Shown: positions 51,573 through 60,824, counted from the first letter of the stretch. The stretch: 64,000 bases of DNA from CAZWLD01 sp964634685 (GCA_964634685.1 CAZWLD010000006.1:1-64000), one strand, 5' to 3'. Program-made: numbers and translations. The notes: a model not told the origin generated them from the letters alone.

Positions 51573-53384
51573 ATGAGAGATATAAAGCTTCTTTGGAAGT
51601 GGGGAAAAAGATATATTGTAACGATTTTTGTGGTCGTGTTTCTAGCAATATTTTTACAATATCTTTATTCCTATATTCCATTATTTGTGCAATATGCTAT
51701 TAAAGTTTTAGAGGATGGAACTTCAAAAGTAAATTTGCCAAAGTTTATAATTGATTTCTTTAATTTTGGAAAAACACCTCTTGAAATTATATTGTATGTC
51801 GCAATCGGTATTGTGTTACTTCAGTTTGTCCGTTTGGTTTTACGCTTTATTCATAATTATATGAAGGGTGCCTTAACGGAAGCTATTAGTCGCGATATGC
51901 GTGTTGCCCTATACGATCATATTCAAACCCTATCCTATACCTACCACAATAAAGCTGATACCGGAGATTTAATTCAAAGATGTACTTCCGATATCGATAC
52001 ATCGAGCGGGTTTATTAGTAATAAAATTCAAGATTTTATTAATTTAATCGCAACGATTATTATCGGAGCCTATCAGGTTGGGTCAATTAACTTGACCTTG
52101 ATGTGGGTATCAATGGCCTTAATTCCGATTACGGCTATTTCTTCGGTTATTTATTTCAGGTATGTTAATCGAGCTTTTGATGAGATTGAAAAATCAGAAT
52201 CTGATATGATGACAATCATTCAAGAAAACTTGGCTAGCTCACGAGTCGTTAGAGCTTTCGCGAATGAAAAATTTGAAATTGATAAGCTTGATAAGCAAAA
52301 CCTTGATTATTCAAAGAAAAATTATCGCTTTAATAAAAAAATGGCTTTATATTGGGGTATTAGTGATGCGTTAGTTATGCTTCAATATGTTGCGACCTTA
52401 ACAGTTGGCGTCTTTTTAGCGAAAGAAGGCCATGTTGACCCAAGTGAGATTACCGCTTGCTTGATGCTTATGGGAATGCTTATCTGGCCAATCCGTAGCT
52501 TAGGAAGATTAATCAGCGATTATGGAAAAACAATGGTGGCCTTAAGAAGAATTGAAGAGGTTTTAGAAGAACCATCAGAGTATTTGATTAATGGCGATTT
52601 AAAACCTGAGATTAAAGGAAATATTGAATTTAAAAATGTTAGCTTTAAATTTGACGATGATGATAAGCATTTTTTAAATGGAGTCTCTTTTGATATCAAG
52701 GCTGGGGAAACAGTCGCTATTATTGGGAAGACCGGTAGTGGAAAATCAACAATTGTTAATTTATTAACAAGAATGCTTGAATATCAGGATGGAGAAATTC
52801 TATATGATGGCATTCCATTAAAGGATATTGAAAAGCGTTATTTAAGAAAAAATATTGGTATTGTATTACAGAATCCGTTTTTGTTTTCCAAAACTGTATA
52901 TGATAATATTACAATTGCCGATAAAAAGGCGGGCGAGGAACGAGTATACGATGCAGCAAATGTTGCCTCAATTCATGAGGATATTTTAAAATTTGAAAAA
53001 GGATACCATACCTTAGTTGGCGAAAAAGGAACTACTCTTTCCGGAGGACAAAAGCAGCGAGTGGCGATTGCTCGTATTCTAGTTGATGAAAAGCCAATCA
53101 TTATTTTTGATGATTCCTTGAGTGCTGTCGATACCGAAACTGATATGATGATAAGGCAGGCTTTAAAGAAGAAGACAAAAAGAATTACGACCATTATCAT
53201 TACCCATCGTATTACAACCGCTAAAGAGGCCGATAAAATTATTGTCTTAGAAGATGGTAGAGTAAGTGCAATTGGTAATCATGAGGAATTGAGTAAAAAA
53301 CCAGGATTATATCAAAATCTTTGGAGTATTCAAGGATCATTAGAAAAAGAGTTTGAGCAAATTTTTAAGGGAGGTGATGAATAA
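51573..53384 (+). CDS. ABC exporter half-transporter, BmrC-like
   Basis: 603 residues: six transmembrane helices (about 1-320), then a nucleotide-binding domain with Walker A GKTGSGKSTIV, Q-loop GIVLQNPFLFSKT, signature TLSGGQKQR and Walker B IIIFDDSLSAVD. The Walker B residue after DD is Ser rather than Glu, so this half has a non-consensus catalytic site. It forms a heterodimer with the next gene (one-base overlap). Substrate unknown; relatives export drugs or peptides. Confidence 0.88.
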   Translation: MRDIKLLWKWGKRYIVTIFVVVFLAIFLQYLYSYIPLFVQYAIKVLEDGTSKVNLPKFIIDFFNFGKTPLEIILYVAIGIVLLQFVRLVLRFIHNYMKGALTEAISRDMRVALYDHIQTLSYTYHNKADTGDLIQRCTSDIDTSSGFISNKIQDFINLIATIIIGAYQVGSINLTLMWVSMALIPITAISSVIYFRYVNRAFDEIEKSESDMMTIIQENLASSRVVRAFANEKFEIDKLDKQNLDYSKKNYRFNKKMALYWGISDALVMLQYVATLTVGVFLAKEGHVDPSEITACLMLMGMLIWPIRSLGRLISDYGKTMVALRRIEEVLEEPSEYLINGDLKPEIKGNIEFKNVSFKFDDDDKHFLNGVSFDIKAGETVAIIGKTGSGKSTIVNLLTRMLEYQDGEILYDGIPLKDIEKRYLRKNIGIVLQNPFLFSKTVYDNITIADKKAGEERVYDAANVASIHEDILKFEKGYHTLVGEKGTTLSGGQKQRVAIARILVDEKPIIIFDDSLSAVDTETDMMIRQALKKKTKRITTIIITHRITTAKEADKIIVLEDGRVSAIGNHEELSKKPGLYQNLWSIQGSLEKEFEQIFKGGDE

Positions 53385-55213
53385 TGGAGGAATTTGAAGA
53401 AGAAGATTACGGTCATGAAAAAGCCAGCAAGGGAACTTGGAAAAAAATATTTAAAACTCTATTAGGAAATAAAAAGGCTTTGTTTGGTTTATTGTTTACC
53501 GTTATTTTATTAGCGACAATTGATACCTTGTATCCTTTATTAAATGGATATGCGATTGATGTCTTTTTTGATAATTTAGAATTTTCATCATTCCCATTAT
53601 TTGTGACAATCTACCTTTTATTTGCGGTTGGTTATTTTATCTCAGTTGGCGGCTTTTTGTTATTTGCGTCAAAGCTTGAGGTTTATACAAGCTATGAATT
53701 AAAAAAGCAGGCCTATAATAAGCTTCAACAATTGTCATTTAGCTATTTCGATCAAACTCCACAGGGTTGGATAATGGCGAGAATGACGAGTGATTCGCGA
53801 AAGCTATCTTCAATTATTTCCTGGGGAATTGTCGATTTCCTTTGGGGTATGTTAAATATGATAGGTATCTTAGTAGTTTTGTATATTAAGAATTGGAAGC
53901 TAGCCTTAATTATTACGGCTACTTTACCAATATTAGTTACAGTAGCCTATTTCCTCCGCGTTAAGATTTTAGGCGCTTATCGTAATGCAAGAAAGATAAA
54001 TTCAAAAATGACGGCCGCCTATAATGAAGGCTTTATGGGAATTAAAACCTCCAAAACCTTAGTTATTGAGGATGAAAATAAAGAGGCCTTCCATGACCTA
54101 GCAACAGATTACAGGAAGAGTGCTATTAAAGCTGTTATCTTTTCATCATTATTTGGTCCGACGATTTATTTGATTGGCTATGTGGCAGTTGCGGCGACTC
54201 TTTATGCCGGAGCTAATATGTATTTATTAGGAGGAGCGATTACGGTCGGAGGTTTATATGTATTCATTGACTATACGATTCGTTTCTTTGATCCTGTGAT
54301 GTCGGTTTCCCAAATTATTTCGGATTTCCAACAAGCACAAGCCTCGGCTGAGAGAATTATTTCTTTGATTGAAACCGAACCAGAAATCAAGGATACTCCG
54401 GAGGTCATCTCAAAATATGGAACGATATTTGAACCGAAAAAAGAAAACTGGGAGGAGCTTTTAGGCGAGATTGAATTTAAAAATGTAACCTTTAAATATA
54501 ATAAAGGGGAAACCGTTTTGAAGAATTTCAATTTGCATATTAATAAAGGACAGTCCGTTGCTTTAGTTGGTCATACCGGGTCCGGTAAATCGACAATTGT
54601 CAATTTGATTTGCCGTTTTTATGAACCTACTGAGGGTGAGATTTTAATTGATGGTAAAAATTATAAGGAACGTTCGGTTTCGTGGCTTCATTCGAATTTA
54701 GGCTATGTTTTACAAACACCAGAATTATTTAGTGGCTCCATAAAGGATAATGTTCGTTATGGAAAGCTCGACGCTACCGATGAAGAAATAATTGAGGCTT
54801 GTAAGATTGTTAATGCGGATGAATTCATTTCTAAAATGGATAAAGGCTATGATACTTTAGTTGGTGAAGGTGGCAACCGACTTTCCTTAGGTGAAAAGCA
54901 ATTAATATCTTTTGCGAGGGCAATTATCGCTGATCCGCGGATTTTGGTTTTAGACGAAGCAACTTCGAGTATCGATACGGAAACTGAATATTTGATTCAA
55001 AAGGCGATAAACAAGCTTTTAGAGGGAAGAACAAGCTTTATTATTGCCCATCGTTTATCAACCATTTTCAATTCGGATTTGATTTTGGTTTTAAAGGATG
55101 GCGAGGTTGTTGAATCGGGCAATCATTCTGAGCTCTTAGCGAAAAAGGGTTATTATTTCAATTTATATAAGAATCAATTTAAACAAGAGATGGAAGAAAA
55201 AACATTAATTTAG
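53384..55213 (+). CDS. ABC exporter half-transporter, BmrD-like
   Basis: 609 residues, same layout. Walker A GHTGSGKSTIV, YVLQTPELFSGS, signature LSLGEKQLI and Walker B ILVLDEATSSIDTE with catalytic Glu, so this subunit carries the competent catalytic site. The pair is a typical heterodimeric exporter with one degenerate and one consensus site. Confidence 0.88.
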   Translation: MEEFEEEDYGHEKASKGTWKKIFKTLLGNKKALFGLLFTVILLATIDTLYPLLNGYAIDVFFDNLEFSSFPLFVTIYLLFAVGYFISVGGFLLFASKLEVYTSYELKKQAYNKLQQLSFSYFDQTPQGWIMARMTSDSRKLSSIISWGIVDFLWGMLNMIGILVVLYIKNWKLALIITATLPILVTVAYFLRVKILGAYRNARKINSKMTAAYNEGFMGIKTSKTLVIEDENKEAFHDLATDYRKSAIKAVIFSSLFGPTIYLIGYVAVAATLYAGANMYLLGGAITVGGLYVFIDYTIRFFDPVMSVSQIISDFQQAQASAERIISLIETEPEIKDTPEVISKYGTIFEPKKENWEELLGEIEFKNVTFKYNKGETVLKNFNLHINKGQSVALVGHTGSGKSTIVNLICRFYEPTEGEILIDGKNYKERSVSWLHSNLGYVLQTPELFSGSIKDNVRYGKLDATDEEIIEACKIVNADEFISKMDKGYDTLVGEGGNRLSLGEKQLISFARAIIADPRILVLDEATSSIDTETEYLIQKAINKLLEGRTSFIIAHRLSTIFNSDLILVLKDGEVVESGNHSELLAKKGYYFNLYKNQFKQEMEEKTLI

Positions 55214-55323
55214 CCATGATAAAATTTCATGGCTATTTTTTTTATATTTTGTCTAAATAACATTTTATTTTAGTTTTAATAGGAAATAAACACATCAATA
55301 AATGGAAGAAAAAACTTTAATTT
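55190..55323 (+). repeat. 22-base near-perfect direct repeat
   Basis: ATGGAAGAAAAAACATTAAT.. (55190-55211), the 3' end of the exporter gene, recurs with one mismatch at 55302-55323, after the terminator. The second copy is out of any gene. It may be a relic of a short duplication. Confidence 0.6.
55211..55236 (+). terminator. Terminator of the exporter pair
   Basis: TAGCCATGA pairs with TCATGGCTA and is followed by a T run. Confidence 0.85.
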
Positions 55324-55366
55324 CAGTTAACTTTTTTGTATAATAAATACAAGGAGGAATAAAGAT

Positions 55367-55663
55367 ATGTCGAGAAAGGGAAGTAGTTCAAATACAATTG
55401 GCGTTTTGGCTTTTGTGGCTTTATTGTTAAGTGCTATTTGTATGGTTATTTGTGCTATTAATTCAACAGGCTTGTTAACAATTGGTGGTCAAATCCCAAG
55501 CATTCTTCAGTTGATTTCATATGTATGTTTAATCATTGTCGTTATTTTAGCAGGCTGGAGCTATGCAGCTAGTCTTTCAAAAACTTGGCGAATCATCTAT
55601 ATTGTAATTGCTGTAATTGCTATTTTAGGTGCTCTTGGCTTTGTTAATTTCAAAATTTTGTAG
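55367..55663 (+). CDS. Small membrane protein of unknown function
   Basis: 98 residues with three hydrophobic helices (about 12-30, 42-65, 73-92) and a short Ser/Arg-rich N-terminus. AAGGAGG lies upstream and a terminator follows. No family recognised. Confidence 0.65.
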   Translation: MSRKGSSSNTIGVLAFVALLLSAICMVICAINSTGLLTIGGQIPSILQLISYVCLIIVVILAGWSYAASLSKTWRIIYIVIAVIAILGALGFVNFKIL

Positions 55664-55670
55664 TAGAAGG

Positions 55671-55697
55671 GTCATGATCAATTTCATGACTTTTTTT
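55671..55697 (+). terminator. Terminator
   Basis: GTCATGA pairs with TCATGAC, followed by seven T. Confidence 0.8.
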
Positions 55698-55742
55698 GTA
55701 TAGTTCATTGTTATTTAATAATAATAAAAATGGGTGATAAAA

Positions 55743-56519
55743 TTGAAGGAAATGATAGAGCTAGTTAAGTTAATTTTAAATAAAAGATTTTCGACGCTAG
55801 CTGGATCAATTTCCTTCTTTTTTTTGATTAATGGCGGTACGGCCTTATATTTGACAGTGATTATTTTAAAAAGCTTTAATGTCAAAATTAATTTAAATCA
55901 GGTTGCCTATTTGCCAGAATCGATTTTAAGCTTTTTAGAATATTTTTTAAATCATACAAAGTATAGTAATGGCTATTCTCTTTTTTTTATTGCGACGAGT
56001 GTTTGGGGAGCTTCCAATTTATTTTACCAAATGATTGAAACCGCCGAAATCATCTATGAAAGAAGGCGACCACAAACTGGCGTCTTTAAACGAGTAATTA
56101 GTATTTTGTTTATGTTAATTTTTATTTTTTTCTTTGTTGGAAGCTGGTTTGTTCTATCGTTTTTTCAAATTATTTTAAGCAATATTCAGGATGGATTTTT
56201 TTCTTTATTTGTAAAAAATTTAGTTTTGTTTTTCTTGCCATTTTTACTAATACTATATATTAATGTGTGGATACCACCAATCAAGCCAAATATAAAAAAA
56301 GCGATACCAGGAACGATTTTTACGAGCCTTTATTGGTTTATTTCAACCTTTATTTTCGGTATATATGTTAAATATTTTAGTAATTTAACTGAAATATATG
56401 GAGCGTTGACACTTTTATTAATTTTTATTTTATATTTGTATATTTTGACAAATGGCTTAATTATTGGCTTTATCATTAATTTTAATATCCATAAAAAGGC
56501 AGGTAATATTCCTAAATAA
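55743..56519 (+). CDS. YihY/virulence factor BrkB family membrane protein
   Basis: About 258 residues with six hydrophobic segments. AGSISFFFLINGGTALYLTVII near the N-terminus and a C-terminal YGALTLLLIFILYLYILTNGLIIGFIIN match the YihY family (UPF0761, formerly mis-called RNase BN). Function unknown. The start is uncertain: TTG 55743 follows GGGTGA; ATG 55752 and GTG 55734 are alternatives. Confidence 0.8.
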   Translation: MKEMIELVKLILNKRFSTLAGSISFFFLINGGTALYLTVIILKSFNVKINLNQVAYLPESILSFLEYFLNHTKYSNGYSLFFIATSVWGASNLFYQMIETAEIIYERRRPQTGVFKRVISILFMLIFIFFFVGSWFVLSFFQIILSNIQDGFFSLFVKNLVLFFLPFLLILYINVWIPPIKPNIKKAIPGTIFTSLYWFISTFIFGIYVKYFSNLTEIYGALTLLLIFILYLYILTNGLIIGFIINFNIHKKAGNIPK

Positions 56520-56564
56520 ATTTCAAATAATAGTAGTGTATACAAAAGCTTGGAGGAAAATAAA

Positions 56565-57308
56565 ATGAAAAAAATATTGATTCTTTTGCTTTTATTTATC
56601 CCATTTAGCTTTAGTGTAAAGGCTAAGGATTATGGTTGGGGTCTTGTGCCATCAAAAAATCATGAAGCCCCAGATCCCGGACCAATTTATCAGAAATTGA
56701 TTGATGATCATAATGCTTTTTACATTGGAAATACTGATTTAAAGACGATTTATTTGACCTTCGATATGGGCTATGAAAATGGTAATACATCGGCTATTCT
56801 CGATTGCCTCAAGGAGGAAAATGTCCCCGCTTGTTTCTTCGTGACTGGACATTATTTAAAGAATAATCCCGAGCTTATTTTAAGAATGTCTAAAGAGGGT
56901 CATATTGTCGGAAATCATACATGGAGTCATCCTAAAATCACTAAGCTATCATATGATGAATTGGCATTAGAGCTATCAAAGGTAGAAGACTTGTATACAA
57001 AGATTACGGGACGAGAAATGAGTAAATTTGCGCGGGCTCCTGAGGGCTTGATAAGCGATGAGGCTTTGACTAATTTTGATAATCTTGGCTATACAAGCGT
57101 TTATTGGAGCTTAGCCTATAAGGATTGGAACCATGACAATGGTTGGGAATATTCCTATAACTATGTAATGGAACACATTCACAATGGAGCAATTATTTTA
57201 ATGCACGCGGTAAGTGACGATAATACCGAGGCTCTTTTAAAAATCTTAACTGATTTGAAAAAAGAGGGCTATCAATTTTCGAGTCTCGAGAATCTTTATT
57301 TAGAATAA
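56565..57308 (+). CDS. pdaA: PdaA-like polysaccharide deacetylase (spore cortex)
   Basis: 247 residues: signal peptide (about 1-20), then YGWGLVPSKNHEAPDPGP, the N-terminal hallmark of PdaA-type delta-lactam de-N-acetylases. The NodB domain follows with TFDMGYENGN (Asp motif 1), GNHTWSHP (motif 2, metal His pair), RAPEG (motif 3) and ILMHAVS (motif 5 His). PdaA deacetylates muramic acid in the spore cortex, needed for germination. GGAGG precedes ATG 56565; an in-frame TTG 15 bases earlier has no ribosome site. Confidence 0.9.
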   Translation: MKKILILLLLFIPFSFSVKAKDYGWGLVPSKNHEAPDPGPIYQKLIDDHNAFYIGNTDLKTIYLTFDMGYENGNTSAILDCLKEENVPACFFVTGHYLKNNPELILRMSKEGHIVGNHTWSHPKITKLSYDELALELSKVEDLYTKITGREMSKFARAPEGLISDEALTNFDNLGYTSVYWSLAYKDWNHDNGWEYSYNYVMEHIHNGAIILMHAVSDDNTEALLKILTDLKKEGYQFSSLENLYLE

Positions 57309-57333
57309 AGGAGCATTGCTTCTTTATTTTTTT
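57304..57333 (+). terminator. Terminator of pdaA
   Basis: AATAAAGGAGC pairs with GCTTCTTTATT across ATT (one mismatch) and is followed by T. It overlaps the pdaA stop. Confidence 0.75.
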
Positions 57334-57365
57334 TGTCATTAATTGTATAATGTCTTTGGTGAATA

Positions 57366-58703
57366 ATGATGAATGAAAAAAATTGTACAATCGAAATAAA
57401 AAAGCTTGGAATTAATGGCGAAGGAATCGGCTATTTGAATAAAAAATGCTATTTTGTTGATAAAGCATTACCAGGAGAGGTCGTGAACGCTGTTATTGAC
57501 AAGGAAGAAGACAAATATGCTTATGCGCATATTGATTCTTTTGTTAAGGAAAGTCCCTTTCGGGTTAAACCATTATGCCCAATTTATGAGAAATGTGGTG
57601 CCTGTTCGCTTCAACATTTAGATTATCAAAAAAGTCTAGAATATAAAAGAGAATTGGTTATTGAAGCTTTAGGAAAATATAGTAATGTTAATCCTAAGAG
57701 TTTTGAAATCAAAGATACATTAGGCATGGAAAATCCAAATGGCTATCGAAATAAGGCTTCGGTTCCTGTTTTCTTTGATGGGAAAAAGCTCAATGCAGGG
57801 CTTTATGAGGCTAACTCAAATAAAATGGTTTTCTTTGATGATTGTTTGGTTCATAATGGTTTAATTAATAAAACGATTAAAGAAGTATTAAAGGTTTTAG
57901 ATAAATATCGAATAAAGGCTTATAATCCTAAATATAAAAATGGCTTTGTTCGTTATATTGTTTGTCGAATGGGCGTTAACACTAAGGAAATTTCTTTGAC
58001 GATTGTTTTAGTTAAGAATACCGATTTATCGGTTTGCATTAAGGATATTTTGGCTATTCCTTATGTAAAATCGTTGTATTCTAGTGTTAATAGTGATTAT
58101 AAGAGTCATGAGATTTTTGGCAATAATATTACGCATTTAGGTGGCGAAAAAACCATTTGTGAGAAGCTTAACGATAAAAACTTTCACCTTTTACCAAATG
58201 CTTTTTTTCAATTGAACACAACGCAGACCGTAAAGCTGTATGATGAAATTAAAAAAGCGGCGAAGCTATCAAAAAAAGAAATTGTTCTTGATGCCTATTG
58301 TGGAGTTGGAACAATTTCCAAATGGGTTTCCGATTTGGCTTGTCAGGTTATTGGAATCGATAATAATAAAGAAGCTATTATGAGCGCAAATCAAAACAAA
58401 GAGGGTAATTGCAAATTTCTTGTTGGCGAGGTTAAGAATGTTTATCCTAAGCTTATCAAGGATAAAGTGATTCCTGATGTTGTGTTAGTTGATCCACCTA
58501 GGGTTGGGCTTGGAGAAGAATTTATTTCTTTATTATTAACAAATAAACCGAAAAGGATTGTTTATACTTCATGTAATCCCGCAACATTGGCAAAGGATTT
58601 AAATCTATTAAAAGAAAAATATACAATTAAATATATTCAACCGATTGATATGTTTCCATATACAGCCCATGTGGAATGTGTATGTGTTTTAGAAAGGAAA
58701 TAA
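57366..58703 (+). CDS. rlmD: 23S rRNA (uracil-5)-methyltransferase RlmD-like
   Basis: 445 residues: N-terminal TRAM domain (about 1-60), four-Cys iron-sulfur motif (CPIYEKCGACSLQHL), then a SAM-dependent methylase core with DAYCGVGTIS, VLVDPPRVGL and the catalytic YTSCNPATLAKDL. The RlmD/RlmCD family makes m5U in 23S rRNA. The gene end (PYTAHVECVCVLERK) is a known integration site for mobile elements, and a second copy of that end lies at 62.5 kb. A bidirectional terminator follows. Confidence 0.9.
   Translation: MMNEKNCTIEIKKLGINGEGIGYLNKKCYFVDKALPGEVVNAVIDKEEDKYAYAHIDSFVKESPFRVKPLCPIYEKCGACSLQHLDYQKSLEYKRELVIEALGKYSNVNPKSFEIKDTLGMENPNGYRNKASVPVFFDGKKLNAGLYEANSNKMVFFDDCLVHNGLINKTIKEVLKVLDKYRIKAYNPKYKNGFVRYIVCRMGVNTKEISLTIVLVKNTDLSVCIKDILAIPYVKSLYSSVNSDYKSHEIFGNNITHLGGEKTICEKLNDKNFHLLPNAFFQLNTTQTVKLYDEIKKAAKLSKKEIVLDAYCGVGTISKWVSDLACQVIGIDNNKEAIMSANQNKEGNCKFLVGEVKNVYPKLIKDKVIPDVVLVDPPRVGLGEEFISLLLTNKPKRIVYTSCNPATLAKDLNLLKEKYTIKYIQPIDMFPYTAHVECVCVLERK
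58660..58703 (+). mobile_element. Left edge of the rlmD-inserted island (candidate att site)
   Basis: The last codons of rlmD contain CATGTGGAATGTGT; the same stretch with one change (CATGTGGAGTGTGT) recurs at 62,526-62,539. Cargo genes of accessory type lie between. No integrase gene is seen inside, so the element may be a remnant or moved by another. Confidence 0.5.
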
Positions 58704-58729
58704 GGCAAATAAGCTTTAAAAATAATATA

Positions 58730-58765
58730 AACCCCACCAAGTTATGTTCGTGGGGTTATTTATTT
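58730..58765 (+). terminator. Terminator of rlmD
   Basis: AACCCCAC pairs with GTGGGGTT and is followed by ATTTATTT. Confidence 0.75.
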
Positions 58766-58913
58766 GGATTTTGATAAAACACTACATTCTGGTTATTAGT
58801 ATGAGGAAATATATCAAGATTTATGTGGGAACATATCAACGCACCTAATGTCTAGTGTAGATATATCCTATTGATATAGCCAAAAGTTGAACATATCATT
58901 TTGGCTAATAATG

Positions 58914-59441
58914 TTATTTATTTAATATTATTGATAATTTTGAACCATCAAAAGGATCTCCCCAACCATTTTTTTGGTCAATAGTTGAGAATTCTACAAG
59001 CTTGATATCTGGTAACTCAATTCCTTCTTGCTTTAGAAAATCAATAGTGTCAAAGATGATATCAATGGATTCTTTAGTGTTCTCAGGTACAACTGTATAA
59101 GCGTAAACTTCAGCTTGATCCTTTAGTGTTTCTAGAATACTCTCATCAGTGTCATCTAGTTCTGAAATTAAATTCTTAAATAAATTGTATTGTTCTTTTG
59201 TAATGTATAGCCATTCTTGCTTTTCGTAAGTGTCAAATTCAAAGAAACATGATTTGTTTAATTCAATAAGATAACCAGAGAAAGTATCAATGTACATTTC
59301 ATTAGTTACTTGCCATAGTAGAGAGAATAAGTCTTTGAAATTTTTTTCTGGGTACTTAGCAATAAAGTATTTTTCTACACAAAGTAGTTGATATGCGAGT
59401 CTACCACTCATTGAAATATTATTAAAATCTTTTTTATTCAT
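58914..59441 (-). CDS. Immunity protein of the YwqJ-type toxin (Imm6-like)
   Basis: About 175 residues, acidic, all-helical looking, no membrane segment. The N-terminus MNKKDFNNISMSGRLAYQLLCVEKYFIAKYPEKNFKD resembles Imm6-type immunity proteins (SGRLAYxLLCxE). It starts four bases after the toxin stop codon; such tight order is the standard toxin-immunity layout. ATG 59441 has AAGGA upstream and is chosen over a start 120 bases earlier inside the toxin gene. Family call is tentative. Confidence 0.6.
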   Translation of the reverse strand: MNKKDFNNISMSGRLAYQLLCVEKYFIAKYPEKNFKDLFSLLWQVTNEMYIDTFSGYLIELNKSCFFEFDTYEKQEWLYITKEQYNLFKNLISELDDTDESILETLKDQAEVYAYTVVPENTKESIDIIFDTIDFLKQEGIELPDIKLVEFSTIDQKNGWGDPFDGSKLSIILNK

Positions 59442-59445
59442 ATTT

Positions 59446-59949
59446 TTAATCCTTCCATTCTGTATTATTTTTTCTAACTCTGCCTTTAAAAGTAGATGTA
59501 CAATTTTCACATGAGCATTTTTCAATAATATTATGCGAACGTATGTTTTTACGTTTAACATCCAATGTCGTCATATGAAGATGCTCTAGTTTTGCTCCAG
59601 CATTTAATGCTTTATTAACAGCATCTACCTCAGAACAATTTCCTAATGGAAATTTATTTAAGCTTGTTTTAGGGAGTATTCCATCATGAGTTTCATCACC
59701 AAATAGTATAGCATTTTTCGGGCTATTATGCAATTCTATGCCATGATTCATGCCATAATAGTATTGATCATTTTCTTCATCGTAAACGACTGTAACAGTG
59801 TTAATAAAACGCTTCTCAGCAGAGGTTCCATTCTCATAGATATCTTTTGCATATTCAAATGCTTTTTCTTTTTGAAGAGTTGGATTTGTTCTAGATGCAA
59901 TTATATCGCCTTTAGTACCAGTAAATAATCCACTATGTCCTTTTGCCAT
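59446..59949 (-). CDS. YwqJ-like deaminase-fold toxin domain
   Basis: 167 residues. KGHSGLFTGTKGD is a linker often found before toxin tips in polymorphic toxins. LGNCSEVDAVNKALNAGAKLEHLHM has the C-S-E catalytic-site pattern of YwqJ-type deaminases (about residues 101-125), and CSCENC (about 145-150) supplies the C-x2-C zinc ligands. No signal peptide, LXG, MafB or WXG-like delivery domain is attached: only the tip remains. ATG 59949 has GGGGGTG upstream and overlaps the DUF4417 gene by 17 bases. Confidence 0.7.
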   Translation of the reverse strand: MAKGHSGLFTGTKGDIIASRTNPTLQKEKAFEYAKDIYENGTSAEKRFINTVTVVYDEENDQYYYGMNHGIELHNSPKNAILFGDETHDGILPKTSLNKFPLGNCSEVDAVNKALNAGAKLEHLHMTTLDVKRKNIRSHNIIEKCSCENCTSTFKGRVRKNNTEWKD

Positions 59950-60649
59950 TAGTGGTCACCCCCTTATAACTGTTATTTGTTCTACTTTTGTATTGGATTA
60001 TTGTAATACCCATTTCTTTTGCTTTTAGAAAACAAGGATAATTTGCAGATCTATACACAAGTATTATTTTTGGTGATAATTCATTAATCATATTGAAGAA
60101 TCCTTCATCAAACATTGGCCTATTAGTTTTTTTTCTTAATCCGCTTGCAACAGTTCCTATAAGTACAATTGAATTTTTAGGAATACCGCAAAAACAATAG
60201 TGGTAGTTATTGCTGTAATCCCATCTAACATTGTTGATTACTTTAACGCCACATCTTGTGCCCCATAGACCAAAAGCTCGCATTCGATAAGTGTTATAGT
60301 ATTTAATTGGTTCAGGCATATCGATATAAGTGCTGTAATCTGGAGTTATAATTCCTCCAAAGTGCCTTATAATTTTTAAAGCTCTTCCTGGATACATCCA
60401 AATATCATATTTACCTAAATCAAATTTATAGTCGTCTAAATTGAATGTAATGTAATCATTTCTTTTAAAATCGACTCTTTTTGAAGCTATTTCTTTATTG
60501 TAAATGTGGATTGCTTCCTCCCACGTAATAATCGATTCAGGGGTTTCACCTGTAGTAGGACAAAATGGAATATCTTTTTCAAATATCGCATCTTTTACCA
60601 TAAAAGCATTCCAAATGTCTTTACAACCTTTTCTTACTTGTTGTTTCAT
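59933..60649 (-). CDS. DUF4417-like protein
   Basis: 238 residues, no membrane helix. TRCGVKVINNVRWDYSNNYHYCFCGIPKNS and IGTVASGLRKKTNR...FDEGFFNMINELSPKIILVY are the conserved parts of DUF4417, a family seen in phages and integrative elements. Role unknown. It is upstream of, and overlaps, the toxin gene, so it is translated with it. ATG 60649 follows AGAGGTG; a GTG nine bases earlier is also in frame. Confidence 0.65.
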   Translation of the reverse strand: MKQQVRKGCKDIWNAFMVKDAIFEKDIPFCPTTGETPESIITWEEAIHIYNKEIASKRVDFKRNDYITFNLDDYKFDLGKYDIWMYPGRALKIIRHFGGIITPDYSTYIDMPEPIKYYNTYRMRAFGLWGTRCGVKVINNVRWDYSNNYHYCFCGIPKNSIVLIGTVASGLRKKTNRPMFDEGFFNMINELSPKIILVYRSANYPCFLKAKEMGITIIQYKSRTNNSYKGVTTNGKRT

Positions 60650-60824
60650 AAATTTCACCTCTGTTATAAATAGTTATTCACTTTAATTAGATGCCGAAAA
60701 ATGGTATAATTAATTAACAAATATCCAGCATCTTGTGAATACAAATTGATTTTATAAGAAAGATAAAATCCTGTAACTTAGCATAACTGGAGGATTATTG
60801 GCGGTAAATTGGCGGTGATAAAAA
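60650..60824. promoter_or_regulatory. Divergent region between DUF4417 and macro genes
   Basis: On the + strand an extended -10 TGGTATAAT lies at about 60701-60709 with a weak TTTAAT 17 bases upstream. The direct repeat ATTGGCGGT occurs twice (60798-60806 and 60809-60817); the second copy ends in the ribosome site of the macro gene. Confidence 0.45.

Noticed and set aside
58786..58912. Similarity between the sequence after rlmD and that at 62.40-62.50 kb suggesting terminal repeats
   Set aside because: Both hold CTTAATGTC/CTAATGTC-like words but I could not align them beyond about 8 bases.
59921..59965. Possible programmed frameshift fusing DUF4417 and the toxin at AAGGGGG
   Set aside because: The toxin frame has a TGA just upstream of its ATG and the -1 frame meets TAA, while GGGGGTG makes a good ribosome site for ATG 59949. 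Independent, coupled starts explain it.
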